Part shown: positions 1 through 12,320 of the stretch, piece after piece
Numbering within the stretch: position 1 is the stretch's first letter
Layout: each line of letters opens with the position of its first letter
Origin: Xylaria sp. FL1777
Lineage: Eukaryota > Ascomycota > Sordariomycetes > Xylariales > Xylariaceae
Length of the DNA stretch: 64,000 bases
NCBI GenBank assembly: GCA_022578965.1
Contig: MU400606.1
Coordinates: forward strand, 87,703-151,702
Direction: 5' to 3'
Translations under genes and position numbers: made by a program
Notes under the pieces: generated by a model
Seen by the model: only the letters and a program-made list of their open reading frames with translations
Told to the model about the DNA's origin: nothing
Databases searched by the model: none

Positions 1-336
1 AGAATACCTTCCATTGCTATCGAGCGATACCAGCAGACTCTCTACACGCCGACGATCTACACTGCCGATGGCAAGGGTGAGGATTATCATCTGCAAATAC
101 CAATATGTGGTAGTGACTCGGGAGATATCAAGTTGGCAGGATCGGATAATGGCAGCCTAGTCCATGAATGGGGCCAGGAAGATGGTACCGCCGGCAAACC
201 TTCTGGCAAAATACTCGGAATCGTCGAGTCTCTGTCAACATGGAGTACGGTCGATTACGCAGTGATCCAACCCATGTTATTTGTTATCGAAGATCTTCGC
301 GAGCGCCTCTATGTCTTGTTCCAGCGCCCCAAGTAG
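1..336 (+). CDS. Possible 3' end of a hypothetical protein (partial)
   Basis: The first reading frame is open from the window edge to a TAG at 334-336, about 111 codons, with no stop. It could be the last exon of a gene starting left of the window. The predicted tail is mixed and soluble, with no motif, membrane segment or low complexity that I recognise. There is no in-frame ATG near the edge, which fits a truncated gene. Against it, a 110-codon open stretch can occur by chance, and nothing else marks it as coding. No function is proposed. Confidence 0.3.
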   Translation, partial: RIPSIAIERYQQTLYTPTIYTADGKGEDYHLQIPICGSDSGDIKLAGSDNGSLVHEWGQEDGTAGKPSGKILGIVESLSTWSTVDYAVIQPMLFVIEDLRERLYVLFQRPK

Positions 337-1923
337 CGGCACTAGAAGCAGCTTGAAGACCAGAGTAAAATCTACCTTTATTATGTTGGGCAGGAAACAT
401 CTACTGAAGGGCGCAAATGGCAGGCTTCTGGTGAGGGCTAAAAATCTTTTAGGAAGGTTATCAGGTTAGCGATGGCAGTATGCGTTGTCAAATTAATCAC
501 CCCGTTTACAATAATAGTACTCTAAGAAATTCACGTTTCCTTGTGAATGCATATCTGTTGACAGAATCCATCAATAGTAGATGTAGTAAGATAGAACAGG
601 TGCCTTCTAGCAATCATCTTAATTCTCTTCGTAGGTTCGACCGCAGCTCTTCCATTGTCATAAAAGTGCATATTTCTCGTCCTATCAAGCCCGATTTCTA
701 GTCCTGCCTACAATGAGGGAGGCCTCTTTCTGGTATCTGAATTGCAGTCCGCATAGATGTTTCTAGTGCTGGCCTCGCGCCACCGCTTGTTAGTAAGGAC
801 TCATGCAAAAAGAATACGCCGGAAACACACACGAGCCCCGACGCATCCGAGGTCGCAGACCTCTTGCTCAACGCCCACGGCGAGGACATCCATACGCTAG
901 ATCGATTATAAAGAGCTGCCGACTTGCTGCGCTCCAGCTTACAGGGATACTCAAACATGGACAATAATCGGATGATAATAGGTCTGCGAGATTTGGCCTA
1001 CATACGCAGTATGGCTCGGATGCGGCAATGCACGTTGCACGGCAAGACCCGGAACCAAAGAGAACCTGCGTAAGCCGCCCGGGTTCCTAACACAACACAA
1101 CAGGCATTCTCCAAGCCACGGGAAGCTATAGGATACTGTTATTCTATAGTATATGTTTATGAAGACTATCGAGGCATTTCTGTACATGAACACCAAATCT
1201 TGGGTGTAAATGTACTGTAGAATGCTTCCCGACTTAGAGTACAAGATATTGACTTCACTCATCTGACCTAGCAAAACACAAAGCTCTCATCGAGCCTTTG
1301 TCAGCAACCAGGATCATTCTCACGTAACATCTTCAGGACGCTATCATTGGACGAGAGAAATGCAAAAGCAGAATCTCATCTTTTGAGTCGGCTCACCTGA
1401 TATACAGGGCTACACCGTAGCGTCAAATAAAGTAGGCTAAACAACGACTTGTCAACATTGGCTATCCTATCCGAGAAGCTTGCTTATTGGCGGCTTATTC
1501 GCTACTGGCAATGACTCAAAAGTCAATGATGTGCCCCAGGGTGAGGGAAACAGAAGTTAAAAAGAACAACATAGTGCAGATAGAAGATAATTAATACACC
1601 ACATGTAACAAATACTATACTAGGTACACAGGCAGGCTCACTTCGCCTGTATATACAGCGTGCAAAGTTACAGCTCGTATAGCCTCCACCAATCGCAGCC
1701 AAGCATCGTCGCGCCAATCACTAAAAACGGGAGGAACTGGCGATCGTCACACAGCAGATGCACCTATCAACAGGCAAATAACAACAGTAGCAGCAGTAGC
1801 AGCAGTAGCAGCAGCAGCAGCAGGCCTAATTAATCTACACAGTGAGACAGCCTGTACTGCGTATGTATGAGGTAATACGCAGTATATACACATCAACAGC
1901 GCTAGCTACATACATAGCATAGC
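337..1923. other. Intergenic stretch with a possible coding relic
   Basis: No convincing gene. On the + strand, about 800-960 reads as a plausible acidic/helical coding fragment (residues such as DASEVADLLLNAHGEDIH) broken by a TAA at 909-911, then continuing in the same frame. This looks like a decayed exon, but no family is recognised. The last 130 bases before the Zn2Cys6 gene are its likely promoter and leader, and include a CAG-rich microsatellite. Confidence 0.4.
1785..1822 (+). repeat. Imperfect CAG/TAG trinucleotide microsatellite
   Basis: A run of AGCAG and TAG triplets ends in about five perfect CAG units roughly 100 bases upstream of the Zn2Cys6 gene start. It lies in the probable 5' leader or promoter. 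Length variation between strains is likely, but no role can be read from the sequence. Confidence 0.8.
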
Positions 1924-3903
1924 ATGCCCATCGTCGCGGGCGCCTACTGGGACCTCCTAGACCGCAGCACACACCCGGCGAAGCGCCGCCGCGCAGCCCA
2001 CGCGAAGGCCCGCACAGGCTGCGCGACGTGCAAGCGGCGGAGGGTCAAGTGCGACGAGGCGAAGCCGTCGTGTGCGCGGTGCGCCAAGTCGGGGCATCGA
2101 TGCGCGGGCTATGAGGCGTCCACCACCACCGCCACTACCACCACCACTACCGGCAATAGCAGCAGTAGCGGGGACGGGGGTCGTCTAAAGCATCGTCATG
2201 ATCATGATCCCGATAGAACAAGACTCGGCGCCGGCGCCCCCCTTCTTCTCCGGCCGAAGCCAAACTCAGGCTTCGGTTTAGGCTTGGGCTGCGACCTCGT
2301 GCGCGCCTCCCTGACGCCGACGTACCTCGACGTCGGCGACGCGCTGTACTTCGACCGCTTCAGGGGCCAGGTCCTGGCCGACCTCGCCGTGTGGTGCGGC
2401 GCGCGGTACTGGCGGCAGACGGTGCTGCGCGAGGTGCTGCGCGACAAGACGGTGCAGCACGCCGCACTCGGGGCGGCTGCTATGCTTATGGATATCGAGG
2501 AGCAACAGCGCGTTGCGTGCGCGCGGACGTGTAGGATAGGGAGGGGGAGGAGGAAGAGGGAGTCGCGGGAGGAGAGCTTGGGGGTGAAAAAAGGGGCGGT
2601 AGTAGACGAAACAAGAACAGTAATGGTAATGCAAGGGGGAGAAAAAGATAGAGAGGGTGAAGAAGAAGAAGAAATAGGAGAGGCAGGAGAAGCGGAACAA
2701 GAAGAAGTACAACCCCTCTTACCAGTAGTCGCCCTCTCTAACCGAAGTGCACACGGCAAGGCCGCATTACGCCATTACACGGCGTCAATCGGGCTATGCC
2801 GCCAGGCGCTGGCAACGGAGGGGTTGACGGCCTCGACGGTACGGCCGAGTCTAACGGCGACCTTCTTCTACTCCGTGTTCGAGCTGGTGCAGGGGAATGT
2901 AGGCGAAGCAGACCGGCTCCTAAGCAGCGGGGTGTCACTACTAGACGACGCGCTGGCGCGGCGCAGCGCAGACGGCGCCCCGGCGCTGGTGGCGGACGAC
3001 GAGCTGCACGAGATCCAGCTGGCCTTCGACCGCATGCGGGTGACGTGGGGACTATGCCCGTACTTCGGGGGCCAACGCGACGGGACGGCACACCCGCACA
3101 GGAGAGCGGCGCAGAACGGGATACTGCACTTCGAGCTGCCATCGCCCGACGCGCCAGTGCGCACGAAGCAAGTCTTCTGGAACGCCTTCTCAAGCGCCTT
3201 CGGCCAATTCATGGCAGACGCGCAGGACACGATGACGTCGCGGGGGATACCAGCAGAGGAGAAGAAGGCTGTGCTCCCGGGGATCCTAGCGCAGCGCGCG
3301 AACTATCTAACCCAACTGCACTACTGGCTGCCGATCCTGGAGGACCTGTGCGCGCAGGACCCCGGGTCGGCGGTGCTGGGCACGACTAAGGTGTACGCGC
3401 AGACGGCGATCGTGTTCCTGGACTGCTTCCTCGACGGCTCGGAGCTCGCGTACGACGACCACGCGTCCGTATTCAGCGACATTGTGGCAACGTACGAGCG
3501 TCTGCTGCCGTCGTCGTCGTCGTCGTCGTTGTTACAATCGCAATCGCGGGACCACCTCCGCTTCACGCTCGACGTCGACCTGTTCCACATCATCACCTTC
3601 ACGGTGAGCAAGTGCCGGGACCGTGCGACGCGGGCGCGCGCGCTGCGCGTCTTCGGGGAGATGACGCGGCGCCAGGCGCTGTGGACGAACTCGGGCATGC
3701 TGGCGGCTCTCGCGGCGCTCGCGGAGCTCGAGGATAAGGGCCGCGACGCCGATGGCTTCCTGCCGCCTGAGGCGCGCTACTGCTACGCGAGCTCGGAATG
3801 GGATTTCCAGAAACGCCAGATGATGGCCGTCTTCGTGCCCGTGATGTCTACGCCAGGCCAGCCGGACGGCGCGTTTACTGTTCGCGTACCCATAAACTTT
3901 TAA
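1924..3903 (+). CDS. Zn2Cys6 fungal transcription factor
   Basis: A single-exon 659-residue protein from an ATG. Residues 33-60 hold a complete Zn2Cys6 binuclear cluster (Cys 33, 36, 43, 50, 53, 60) with the usual basic loop CKRRRVKC. A basic stretch just before it ([11 protein letters not shown]) probably serves as nuclear localisation signal. The rest resembles the helical regulatory region of fungal-specific transcription factors, likely the Fungal_trans_2/DUF3468 type. Inserted low-complexity parts include a Thr/Ser-rich linker after the finger, a strongly acidic Glu-rich segment near residues 235-265, and a poly-Ser run near 527. It acts in the nucleus as a sequence-specific DNA-binding regulator; targets are unknown. 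It is convergent with the ABC transporter downstream, so they share no promoter, and control of that transporter would be inference only. Stops in all frames bound the ORF, so no intron is needed. Confidence 0.9.
   Translation: MPIVAGAYWDLLDRSTHPAKRRRAAHAKARTGCATCKRRRVKCDEAKPSCARCAKSGHRCAGYEASTTTATTTTTTGNSSSSGDGGRLKHRHDHDPDRTRLGAGAPLLLRPKPNSGFGLGLGCDLVRASLTPTYLDVGDALYFDRFRGQVLADLAVWCGARYWRQTVLREVLRDKTVQHAALGAAAMLMDIEEQQRVACARTCRIGRGRRKRESREESLGVKKGAVVDETRTVMVMQGGEKDREGEEEEEIGEAGEAEQEEVQPLLPVVALSNRSAHGKAALRHYTASIGLCRQALATEGLTASTVRPSLTATFFYSVFELVQGNVGEADRLLSSGVSLLDDALARRSADGAPALVADDELHEIQLAFDRMRVTWGLCPYFGGQRDGTAHPHRRAAQNGILHFELPSPDAPVRTKQVFWNAFSSAFGQFMADAQDTMTSRGIPAEEKKAVLPGILAQRANYLTQLHYWLPILEDLCAQDPGSAVLGTTKVYAQTAIVFLDCFLDGSELAYDDHASVFSDIVATYERLLPSSSSSSLLQSQSRDHLRFTLDVDLFHIITFTVSKCRDRATRARALRVFGEMTRRQALWTNSGMLAALAALAELEDKGRDADGFLPPEARYCYASSEWDFQKRQMMAVFVPVMSTPGQPDGAFTVRVPINF
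2520..2710 (+). repeat. Long purine-rich tract inside the Zn2Cys6 gene
   Basis: About 190 bases are almost entirely A and G on the coding strand and encode Arg/Lys/Glu/Gly-rich protein. Codon use differs from the GC-rich flanks of the same gene. It probably arose by expansion of GAA/GGA-like units and forms a disordered charged linker between the DNA-binding and regulatory regions. Confidence 0.7.
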
Positions 3904-4361
3904 GGCTGTTGTGTAAGATACAAAATATTAACCGCTGTAACCCTACGTCTTGATGATTATCATGGATAGTGGTTAAAGAGACAGTGGAAGTGTAATACTA
4001 CACAAGGTGGGCTATCATGTACATATATATTTGTATAAATAGAATTCATCCTTCGCTCACGATTAAGCAGTCAAATGACTGAGTCACATAGAATATCAAG
4101 GATGGAACTATAGTAGTTCATAATAACATCTATTCTCCTATGCGTGATTAGCAACGAACTAACTTTGTTTTTACAAGGCTTGTGGTGCCAATAGAGAAAG
4201 ATGTAAATGACAGGGTAATAGCCTCCGTCTACCACCCATGAACCAAACGCCAAGTAGTATATGATAGAAACCAATATATGCAGCACCCTCGGACTTCCAA
4301 TAGACGAAGTAACTCGAAGTTAGCATTCTGCTCCGTCGAATAGACAAGTTCTGACGTCTTT
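3904..4361. other. Convergent intergenic region, shared 3' ends
   Basis: 458 bases between the stop of the Zn2Cys6 gene and the stop of the ABC transporter, which converge here. It is A+T-rich and should hold both 3' untranslated regions. No gene, RNA or strong terminator hairpin is seen. Confidence 0.7.
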
Positions 4362-7300
4362 CTACTCGACGTTTACGAGTTGCTTGTCTTCCCATGCTTT
4401 CTTCGCAGCTTTTTGTAAGCTATCTAAATCGCCGCTCATTTCGCACATACTCCTAAAAGTGCCTGTCTTCTTTTTCAGGAGTTCATGAGGATGATCGTAT
4501 TCGACAACAGCCCCATGGTCTAGGACTAGTACCTTGTCGTAATCGACAATCGTGGCAAGACGATGTGCTATGGTAATGATAGTCGTGTTTAGTTCTCGGA
4601 TAGTCTCCTGAATCTTCGAGTCGGTATTGTAGTCAATCGATGCCGTGGCCTCGTCCATGACAAGCACTTTCGGGGCTTTGAGCATCGCACGCGCGAGACA
4701 GAGAAGCTGTCGCTGGCCTTGAGAGAGATTCGAGCCAGACTCTGCAACAGGCGACGAAAGATCGAGAAAGATGTTTTTGTTAGTGGCACTCGGTGTGGAT
4801 GCCCCTGTAGCTATCGTATCACCTACATCACTGCTAGTGATTTCTTCGGCAAGTGCTGTCGTTGTGGCTTGTGTCGAAACAGCTTCAGGGAGCAGGGCCT
4901 CAGATGCGCCAATCAAATGCACTTTTCTAAGCGCCGAAAAGATTTCTTCGTCGGTGTATAGGTCAAACGGGTCCAGATTGGTTCGGATGTTGCCGGTAAA
5001 TAGTGTAGGATCTTGAGGGACAATCGTGATTGCCTGCCTAAGATCTTTGAGGCCAATCAATCCGATATCGACGTCATCAATCAAAATTTTGCCAGTTTCC
5101 GCTTCAAGTGCACGGAAAATTGCAAGTGTGAGAGAACTCTTTCCAGCACCGGTTCTGCCCACAATGCCAACCTTTTCTCGAGGCTCAATTTTGAAAGTAA
5201 CGTTTTTCAAGACTGGATCTAACTCTTTTCGATATCTTGTAGAGTAACCGATGAATTCAACACTTCCATGAGCTGGCCAGTTGTGAGGGGGTCGGTTCTG
5301 CTCGTTGATTGCCGCCGGTTCTTGTTCAACGTCGAGATACTCTTTAACCCGTTCCACGGAGTTCATATTCTGCTCATTCATGGCATATAATCTGATCAGC
5401 CAGAGCATATTTTCTGAGAAACCAATGGCATAGCTCAAGGATAGACCAGCAGAGCCAGGATCAATCTTCCCAATGCTGACGATAACAAACACGCCGGCAA
5501 AGAAAGCTACGAGATCGCCAAGAAGATCCGTTCGAAATGAGAGCCATCTGTTAGCGCCCCACAAGAAGATGAACGGACGTAATTGTTTGTTGATCCTGCT
5601 GAGGTTGTCGCGAATAAAACGTCGTTCGTCGCCGTAAGCACGGATAGTTGTCACACCTGATAGGGTCTCACCGAACTGCTGGAAGAGAGGACTTCGATTA
5701 ACCGACTCGAGTCGCTTCAAATCGCGAGAAGCACGAAGATAAAACATAGCCACGAAGATAAATAGAGCGGTAATGAAAACAGCAGCGATAAGGAAGCCAG
5801 GGGTAATGGCTGCGATCAGTACGACAGTAATGAGAATACCCATCGCACAGGTCATAACACCGATCGCAACACCTGCTACCTCTTGATCGATAGCTTCAAG
5901 ATCCTTACTGAACCGATTCATCAGCTGCCCAAGAGGTGTCACATCAAAAAACTTGAACTTCGCCCGGGAGACTGCCGTCATCAATCGATTATGGAGTTTC
6001 CACGACGCAGTAAGAGACCCATAGAACAGCCACAAGTCTCGTATCAGAGCTAATAGGGCCCCAAAGATACCTATAAGGGCTAGGATCATGAGGTAATAAT
6101 TCACGTTGACTTCTGGGATATCCAATGTTGAGTAGTCTGGAGATGGTCCGAACATGCTAATTGCAGTACCCTTTGCATATTGCGCGATGGAGGCGAAATA
6201 AGAACGAGAAACTGAGGGACTAGCAGAATTTTGCGACGCAATGCTAAAGTGGATGCGAGAGACTTCTTCGACTCCCGATACGTATTGATTCGCCCATTCT
6301 TTGATCCAGATATTTGACGCAACTCCACTAAGTTGTTGTGTAGTAAACACAACAACGGTGATTGCCCAGAACCACCAGCGACCCATGGCACCGAGATAGA
6401 GTCTCATGACAGACCACTTCACTGCACCAGTAGCCTTGTCCTCTACCATAGCATCCTGTTTCGGCGTGGACTTTTTTGGTATAGCCTTTCCATTGGCAAT
6501 TACATCTGCATCATTGATCAATGTATCTCCACTCTCCTCACCAACGCTGGAGGGAGCTCGGGACGGAAGACGCGAGGCCTGCTGGGAACTTGGTCGGGAT
6601 TTATTTCGCATTTCCTCACCCAGTTTCCCCGATTCAATGACTTCGAGCGAAGGACCTTGAACAGCTACTCTGCCATTGTCTAACAGCACCACATAATCAG
6701 ACAAGGGAACGCAGAGCGTCGTATTGTGCGTGACAAGTATGCAAGTTCTGCCCTTCATCAGGGGGCCATTAATGCAATTGCTGAAAATCCATTTGGCGGT
6801 GTGGGAGTCAACAGCACTAAGACAATCATCCAAAAGGAGATGCTGAGAGTTTGAGTATACAGCACGGGCTAGAGAAATTCTCTGTTTCTGACCGCCTGAC
6901 AGAGTTATGCCATTTTCTCCAACCAGTGTCTCGTCGCCGTTATCCAGGATTTGCAAATCTCGCTCGAGAGCACAAGCCACTAGAACATCTTTATATCTCT
7001 TCTCATCATATGCCGACGAAAACAATATGTTCTCTTTGATATTAGCGTTGACTAGCCAGGCAGTTTGAGCAACGTAGGCACAAGTATCAGCCAGTCCTGT
7101 AGCAGGATCTGGACGGACATCCTCTCGGCTACGACCACCGGGGAGATAAACATTTCCCTTCGTCAGTGTCATCTCACCGAGAAGCGCCATCAACATAGAC
7201 GTCTTGCCAGAACCAGTAGGACCTCCAATAATGTTGAGCTTCCCAATTCTGAAGTCGATGTTCAAATCTAGGAGGCGGAAAGCCACGGATCCATCAGCAC

Positions 7301-9538
7301 CAACAGCGTCTTTGCTACCCCAGATGAAGGTGGCATCACGGAAGCCAATCACCTTGCGTCCCTCTTGGTCCACGTTGTCTTGTCCGAGTTGTTGATATTT
7401 CTCAGTCTCGTCCTCCGTCAGAAACTCTTCTACACGGTCAACAGAGACCTTTGCTTCCTGAACGTGAGCAAGCATATCCCCCACCTGATCTAGGGGAATC
7501 CTCAATAGGAGAAAGAGTGAAATGGCCGTAAAGGCAATGGAGGGATACAGAGGTTTCCGTTCAATTTTAGTGTACATCAGGAACGAGAAGAAGGTAATTA
7601 GTATTGGCACTGTGTTCCAAATAGCAACAGCCAAAGCCCAAACGAGATACCGATTTCTTAATGCTCTGAGCTCGGCCCTCCGTTTATCATCAACAATCGC
7701 ACCAAATCGGTCTTCCCAGGCAAAATATTTAATGATTCGGATATTCTGGAGAATTTCATTCGTAGTGTGGATCCGTTTGTCTGTAGCAGCCATGATCTTC
7801 TTTTGAGTATAATTGAAGGCCTTGGCCAAAAAGATGTTGACGGGCAGTAGTAAAGCCATTACGATGAGGCCGGGGATAGCACTGAGCCCCATAACCTGCC
7901 ACAAGAGGGCAATCGACACGACAAGCATCGTCGGTGCAGAAGCCAATAGAAAATGCAAATATGATGTGCATTCGGATATCTTGAAACTGTCGACTGACAT
8001 CAAATTGATGATTGTCCCTAGGTTAGCTTGCTCGTCATTGGCCTTAGTCGCGTCCTTAGCGGCAGAATCATTCTCCTTCTTATTATTCTTTTCTTTTCTT
8101 CTGAAGCCAAAGAATTTTTTGACTCTTTGAAGCTTCGTATCCTCTTTGTTAGCCTCACCAAGAACCGTATGTGCACCACTTGCCGCTTTGCGCCTGAGAG
8201 CTTTGGCATATATCTCCCCTATTATGATAGATCGAATGCGAATGCAGATCTTTCTGCCAATCCATAGTGCCTGGTTATCGGCGATAGATCGAAGAATATC
8301 GGTCACGGGAAGCAGTATTACTAAGAGCCAAAGAACGTTTCGTGGTGCCATCTGCGGCGTTTCAACGTACTGAAGGATAGCCCTAAGTAAGAGAGTCGGC
8401 GCAAAAGCAAGAAACCCAGAAAAAATAGCCCAAAGACACTGCGCGATCAACATGCCTTTGAAGTACTTGGCCAAGTGAAGCGCCAGCGAAGTTGTCTTTT
8501 TGACCTGGCGGTAGTGGGCGAGAACAACAGCGGCCTTATCGCGGGGTATCAAGTTCCATACCCTGTCTATCTCTAGAGGCTCTTTGTAGCCTTGCCTAAG
8601 AATAGGATCAACCCAGGAAAAAGTTGCAAGGGAAAAGACAGACGCCAATGGTTCACGTGACGGTTCAAGGTTATCTTCCCACTCCATCAGTACCGTCTTA
8701 TTCCCCTTCCTAGTAGTCAAACCAAGGCCGAATAACAAGGTGGTTAGAGAGAACTCGACCACGATGAGGATTTGAGTCATCTGGGAACTCGCATGTATGA
8801 GAACAGACCGAAAGAGAACAACGGTAAAGAGCCACTGGAGACCGTAGATGGTTGTTGTATGGTTCCATAGATGAGGGATACGCCAAACCGTATTCCCGAG
8901 AAATAGGCGCAGGCTGACAAGCACCAGGACGTAGGCCCAGGCCAACAAGCCGACAACGGCGGCAATACGACCACGCCCAGCATATGTTTCAGTCATGAGA
9001 GCAACAATATTGATAGCTATCAGACCGCAGATCGAAGCCTCCTCGACGACAACGACCAAGTGCTGGGCAGGTGGATTATCGGCTTGCACAATAGAGCCCC
9101 TAGTCGTCGTCTTAACGAGGGCGAGACGGCCGCCGCCATTGGCATGGATCGACAAGTCTTCATCTTCGTCAGTGTTCAGTGTGGCGTCCTCATCAGGGGG
9201 GATCTCTGTGTGGTCTTGTGGCTCGACAAGCCGGCCATATCCATTGGGTCGTCCTAACTTGGCTTTACGGTGTATTATCTGAGCGACGAGGAGAAGGAAG
9301 GAGGCGCATATTACAATTAGAGGGAAGAGGATCTGAAGGTAACTGTTACACAGACAGCAGACGTCAGCGGAGGCCAAGACTAGAGAGACTTGGGTAAATT
9401 GCTTAACCGAGCCAAGCTATGGGACGAACAGCGAAGGGACAAACAACCAAGAGGAGACAGAGACACTCACTCGGATTGGAAGCATGTGGTGAAGTCATCG
9501 ACCTGCCATATCGGCCACGAACACGAGGCAAAGCTCAT
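4362..9538 (-). CDS. ABCC/MRP-type full-length ABC transporter
   Basis: A two-exon model of 1,682 residues. The long frame has no in-frame ATG until after the first conserved block. A 68-nt first exon (9538-9471, starting MSFASCSWPIW) supplies the start; its donor GTGAGT joins an acceptor ending at 9343 (branch GCTGAC, AACAG), giving a 128-nt intron that closes in phase and leads into SDYLQILFPL. Architecture: an N-terminal extra membrane domain, then two membrane-domain/nucleotide-binding-domain pairs. NBD1 has Walker A GPTGSGKTS (about residue 728), signature LSGGQ (about 836) and Walker B ending LLLDDC, with Asp in place of the catalytic Glu. NBD2 has GRTGAGKSS (about 1420), LSQGQ (about 1558) and Walker B VLVMDEA with Glu kept. 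This asymmetry is normal in ABCC proteins. It pumps organic anions, conjugates or toxins across the plasma or vacuolar membrane using ATP. A Ser/Thr-rich insertion lies before the NBD2 signature (about 4,760-4,880). The substrate is unknown. Confidence 0.93.
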
Positions 9539-11784
9539 GTTGTCCAGGCCAGATCCGATTCCTATCGAGCAACCCAACCAGCTTATCCTCACCTCCTCGC
9601 GGGGTGTCGACTCCAAATGCCTGCGAACCCCACCTGTGCACCGTAGCGACTAGATATATCAGCTCGGGGAGTCGACCGGTGTGGAAGATGGCAGAATAGA
9701 CAATTGATATTTGTAGCATGCACGAGAGCGTGCATGCAGGCAATTGTGCCACTGGTCTAGCGAGCTGTGTGAAGCAAAGCAAGACACGCCTACGGGGTGC
9801 GACCGTCAAGGTAGAGAGTAAACAGAAGTAGAAAAGAAAAGTCCAGGGCCGACAAAGGACGTCTTCACTTATTTCAGGGCTTCCCGATGCCTTCCGTTCC
9901 AGGATTCGAAGTAGTACCTATACAGAGGTAGTGTGCCATACTTACATGTACCTACCCAGTAGCCCCGCCAGCAGTTTCTGCAAGCCATGTGGGGTATCGC
10001 CTATGACTTTTACCGACCTAGCTAGGTACCAAGATAGGTAGTATAGCACGTTCTCTACATATGCCTAGGCAATAGGTACAGGACAAAGGTAAGTATCATC
10101 CTACCAGGAGTATACCTACCTGGGTTATACGTACAGTTGGTGGTATACTTACGCAGTAAGTCTAGCAATTAGCCCCACAATACCCCCTGTTAACTCACAT
10201 GCGCTAAAGCTCACCGTTGTTGCACTGCACGACCCACAAACGATAAAGTAGCTATCCCGGTTCGAGGTGTTGGATCAACATGGGCATAAGACAATTGCTA
10301 AAGACCCAAAAGTTCTATGTAAATATTCATTACCTTGCTTTTTTTACCTCGTAGCAAGCACTAGAGAAGCTATTCTGCCAGCGCTTTATTTTTACAGCAA
10401 GCACTATAACACTTCCTTTTTCCAGCCAAAAGCAACACACTATTTACTTAATTATTAGGTTGTTGTACTACCTAGGTTTACCTAGTGACTCACGCCACCC
10501 CATCATCGAAGATTGATAAGAAAAAAAAGGCATAGGTCTAGGCAGTGTCATAACGTCATCGCTAGCTTGTTCAAAAACAGTGGGGCTAGACAGACGGGAA
10601 GGTTTTGGTTACTCAGCCCGGGCCGCCGTCTCAGGTATCCGTACCCTCGAAAGCCATAGACTTATTTCAACAAAAGATGTTGATGGATGGCACTTCAGCA
10701 TGTGCGCTCGCGGGATGATTAGCGATTGGCGATTAGCGGTGAACCTCGTCTACAGTTTCTGTCAGAGTGGTATGCGCCTGGATCTCATCCACCATCCAGC
10801 TGACAACCTAACTCTTCGAATCTCCGCTGCACCCACCTTCTAGATGCCATTGGCTGCTAAGGCAATACTCGTCTTCCAAGTCTTCCAACGTACACTTCTA
10901 CCAACGCTAGTCTTAAGTATTTCTATTTCACCTACGGAGCACATACACGGAATATTCAACACATGATATGAGTCACTCCTCTTCGTATTCCTTGCATTGC
11001 GAAGCCGCGAATTAGTGCACACTAATGCCCTATGCAGTATAACATGCGTATAGTATTTCTTTACTTACAGGAGACGTGCATGCATAGCTTACAAGCTGCA
11101 GCCGGCACTTCGGAGCGCATCTTAGCTGTGATCTTAGCTGTGGAGTGCGAACAGGTTCAAATCTTATTAGCGCTTGGCCTCAGTCGGGTTCGGTCCTCCC
11201 CTTTTATCTCCCTTGCGCCCGCAGGACTCCAACCAGAAAACCGTTTCCCATGGGGAAGGCTAGACCACGAATAGATGTTGTTTGCGGAGAGCGACAGATG
11301 ACCCAGCGCATATACATCGGCAGGCCCTAGGCGAAAACGTTTGTTCTTCATTGGCCACGAAAGTCGCCCATAGTTCCGCTCTCGGATGTACTCATATGCA
11401 AGACTCGGCGCCCTCCAGATATCGTACATATGAGCCTCTAGAAATGACCGACAAACGCCTTTATGCAAGTGCCCTAATCAATTAGAATTGATCGACTGAG
11501 AGGTCTCACTTGCTATCATATGTAGGAGGCATGTGAGCACTTGATACACTAAGTAAGCAACCAAACTACTGATACTAGGTTTTTCTCATGCAGCATCCCG
11601 CTATTTAGTCCGACCCTCCGTCCAACAACTCATCTAATCACACGCTTTACACTACGATAGCATCTTAGTCTTTCTAATAGAATAAAGTAATTCCTAGTGT
11701 CCTAAGTAAAATTAGAACTTTTTAATCTTAAAATCAGCGTGTTCCACTAACATATTCACCCGGCATGCTAACTAGATATGAGCC
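9539..11784. other. Gene-poor intergenic region
   Basis: Only short, incoherent frames on both strands. The stretch 9,930-10,170 is dense in AGGTA/TACCT words (for example TACCTACCTGGG and TAGGTACC), a motif that recurs in other intergenic parts of this window. The first few hundred bases after 9,538 are the ABC transporter promoter. No RNA gene or mobile element is recognised. Confidence 0.6.
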
Positions 11785-11867
11785 AGTAGTTAGGTAGTTC
11801 ACCCCACTGCTGTAGACCTAGCCAGAAACTTAACCCAATACAACATTTTTTGCCCTCTTTAATTTCT
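11785..11867 (+). repeat. 83-bp direct repeat, left copy
   Basis: An 83-base sequence beginning AGTAGTTAGGTAGTTC and ending CTCTTTAATTTCT. It is repeated at 12,321-12,403 with one difference (C/T) in 83 bases. Near identity implies a recent duplication or a functional terminal repeat. It is followed at once by TGGTGCCCCC-like sequence, which could be read as a tRNA primer-binding site. Confidence 0.9.
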
Positions 11868-11985
11868 GGTGCCCCCCCCGGACAAACATCAATAACTCTT
11901 TGCGTCTTGCTTTTTTCATCAAACAATTATCGGATCTATGTTCTTTAACCAATTACGAGTTAATTAATACTACTTTTACCTTTAG

Positions 11986-12208
11986 ATTGTCGCTGCAACG
12001 ACTTTGACCTCTTTTGGCTGCTGCAAGGCTACCTCTTTTTGTGTGTTTTAGGTTGCTGCAAGACCTATGTTGTGTTTTTGGCCGCTGCAAGGCTATTGTG
12101 TTGTTTGGTTGCTGCAAAACCTGTTTTGTATTGTTTTTCTAGCTGCTGCAAGGCTGTTCCCTTATTTTCGGCCGCTGCTAAGCTAATTTCCCGGTCGTTG
12201 CAAGACTT
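11986..12208 (+). repeat. Dispersed GCTGCAA short-unit repeat cluster
   Basis: Eight copies of a word close to GCTGCAAGRC occur about 24-35 bases apart, separated by T-rich spacers: near 11,992, 12,019, 12,054, 12,083, 12,111, 12,145, 12,174 and 12,197. A short frame across it (12,039-12,287) is Ala/Cys/Leu-rich only because of the repeat. It lies entirely between the two 83-bp direct repeats. Confidence 0.75.
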
Positions 12209-12320
12209 TTTCAAGTGTAATCGAGTAGCGGTTTACCGTGATCTGGTTGGCGTTCATTCATTCTTACTCGTGGAGGAGTGGTATTGATATAAGCGCGGAC
12301 GCTCTTTTTGTTTGCCCCGG

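Noticed and set aside
2202..2759. 185- and 144-codon minus-strand frames
   Set aside because: They lie wholly inside the Zn2Cys6 gene, antisense to its purine-rich tract, and are Ser/Pro/Phe-rich low complexity.
12039..12287. 82-codon Ala/Cys/Leu-rich frame
   Set aside because: A by-product of the GCTGCAA repeat cluster; starts with a poor context and has no relatives that I recognise.
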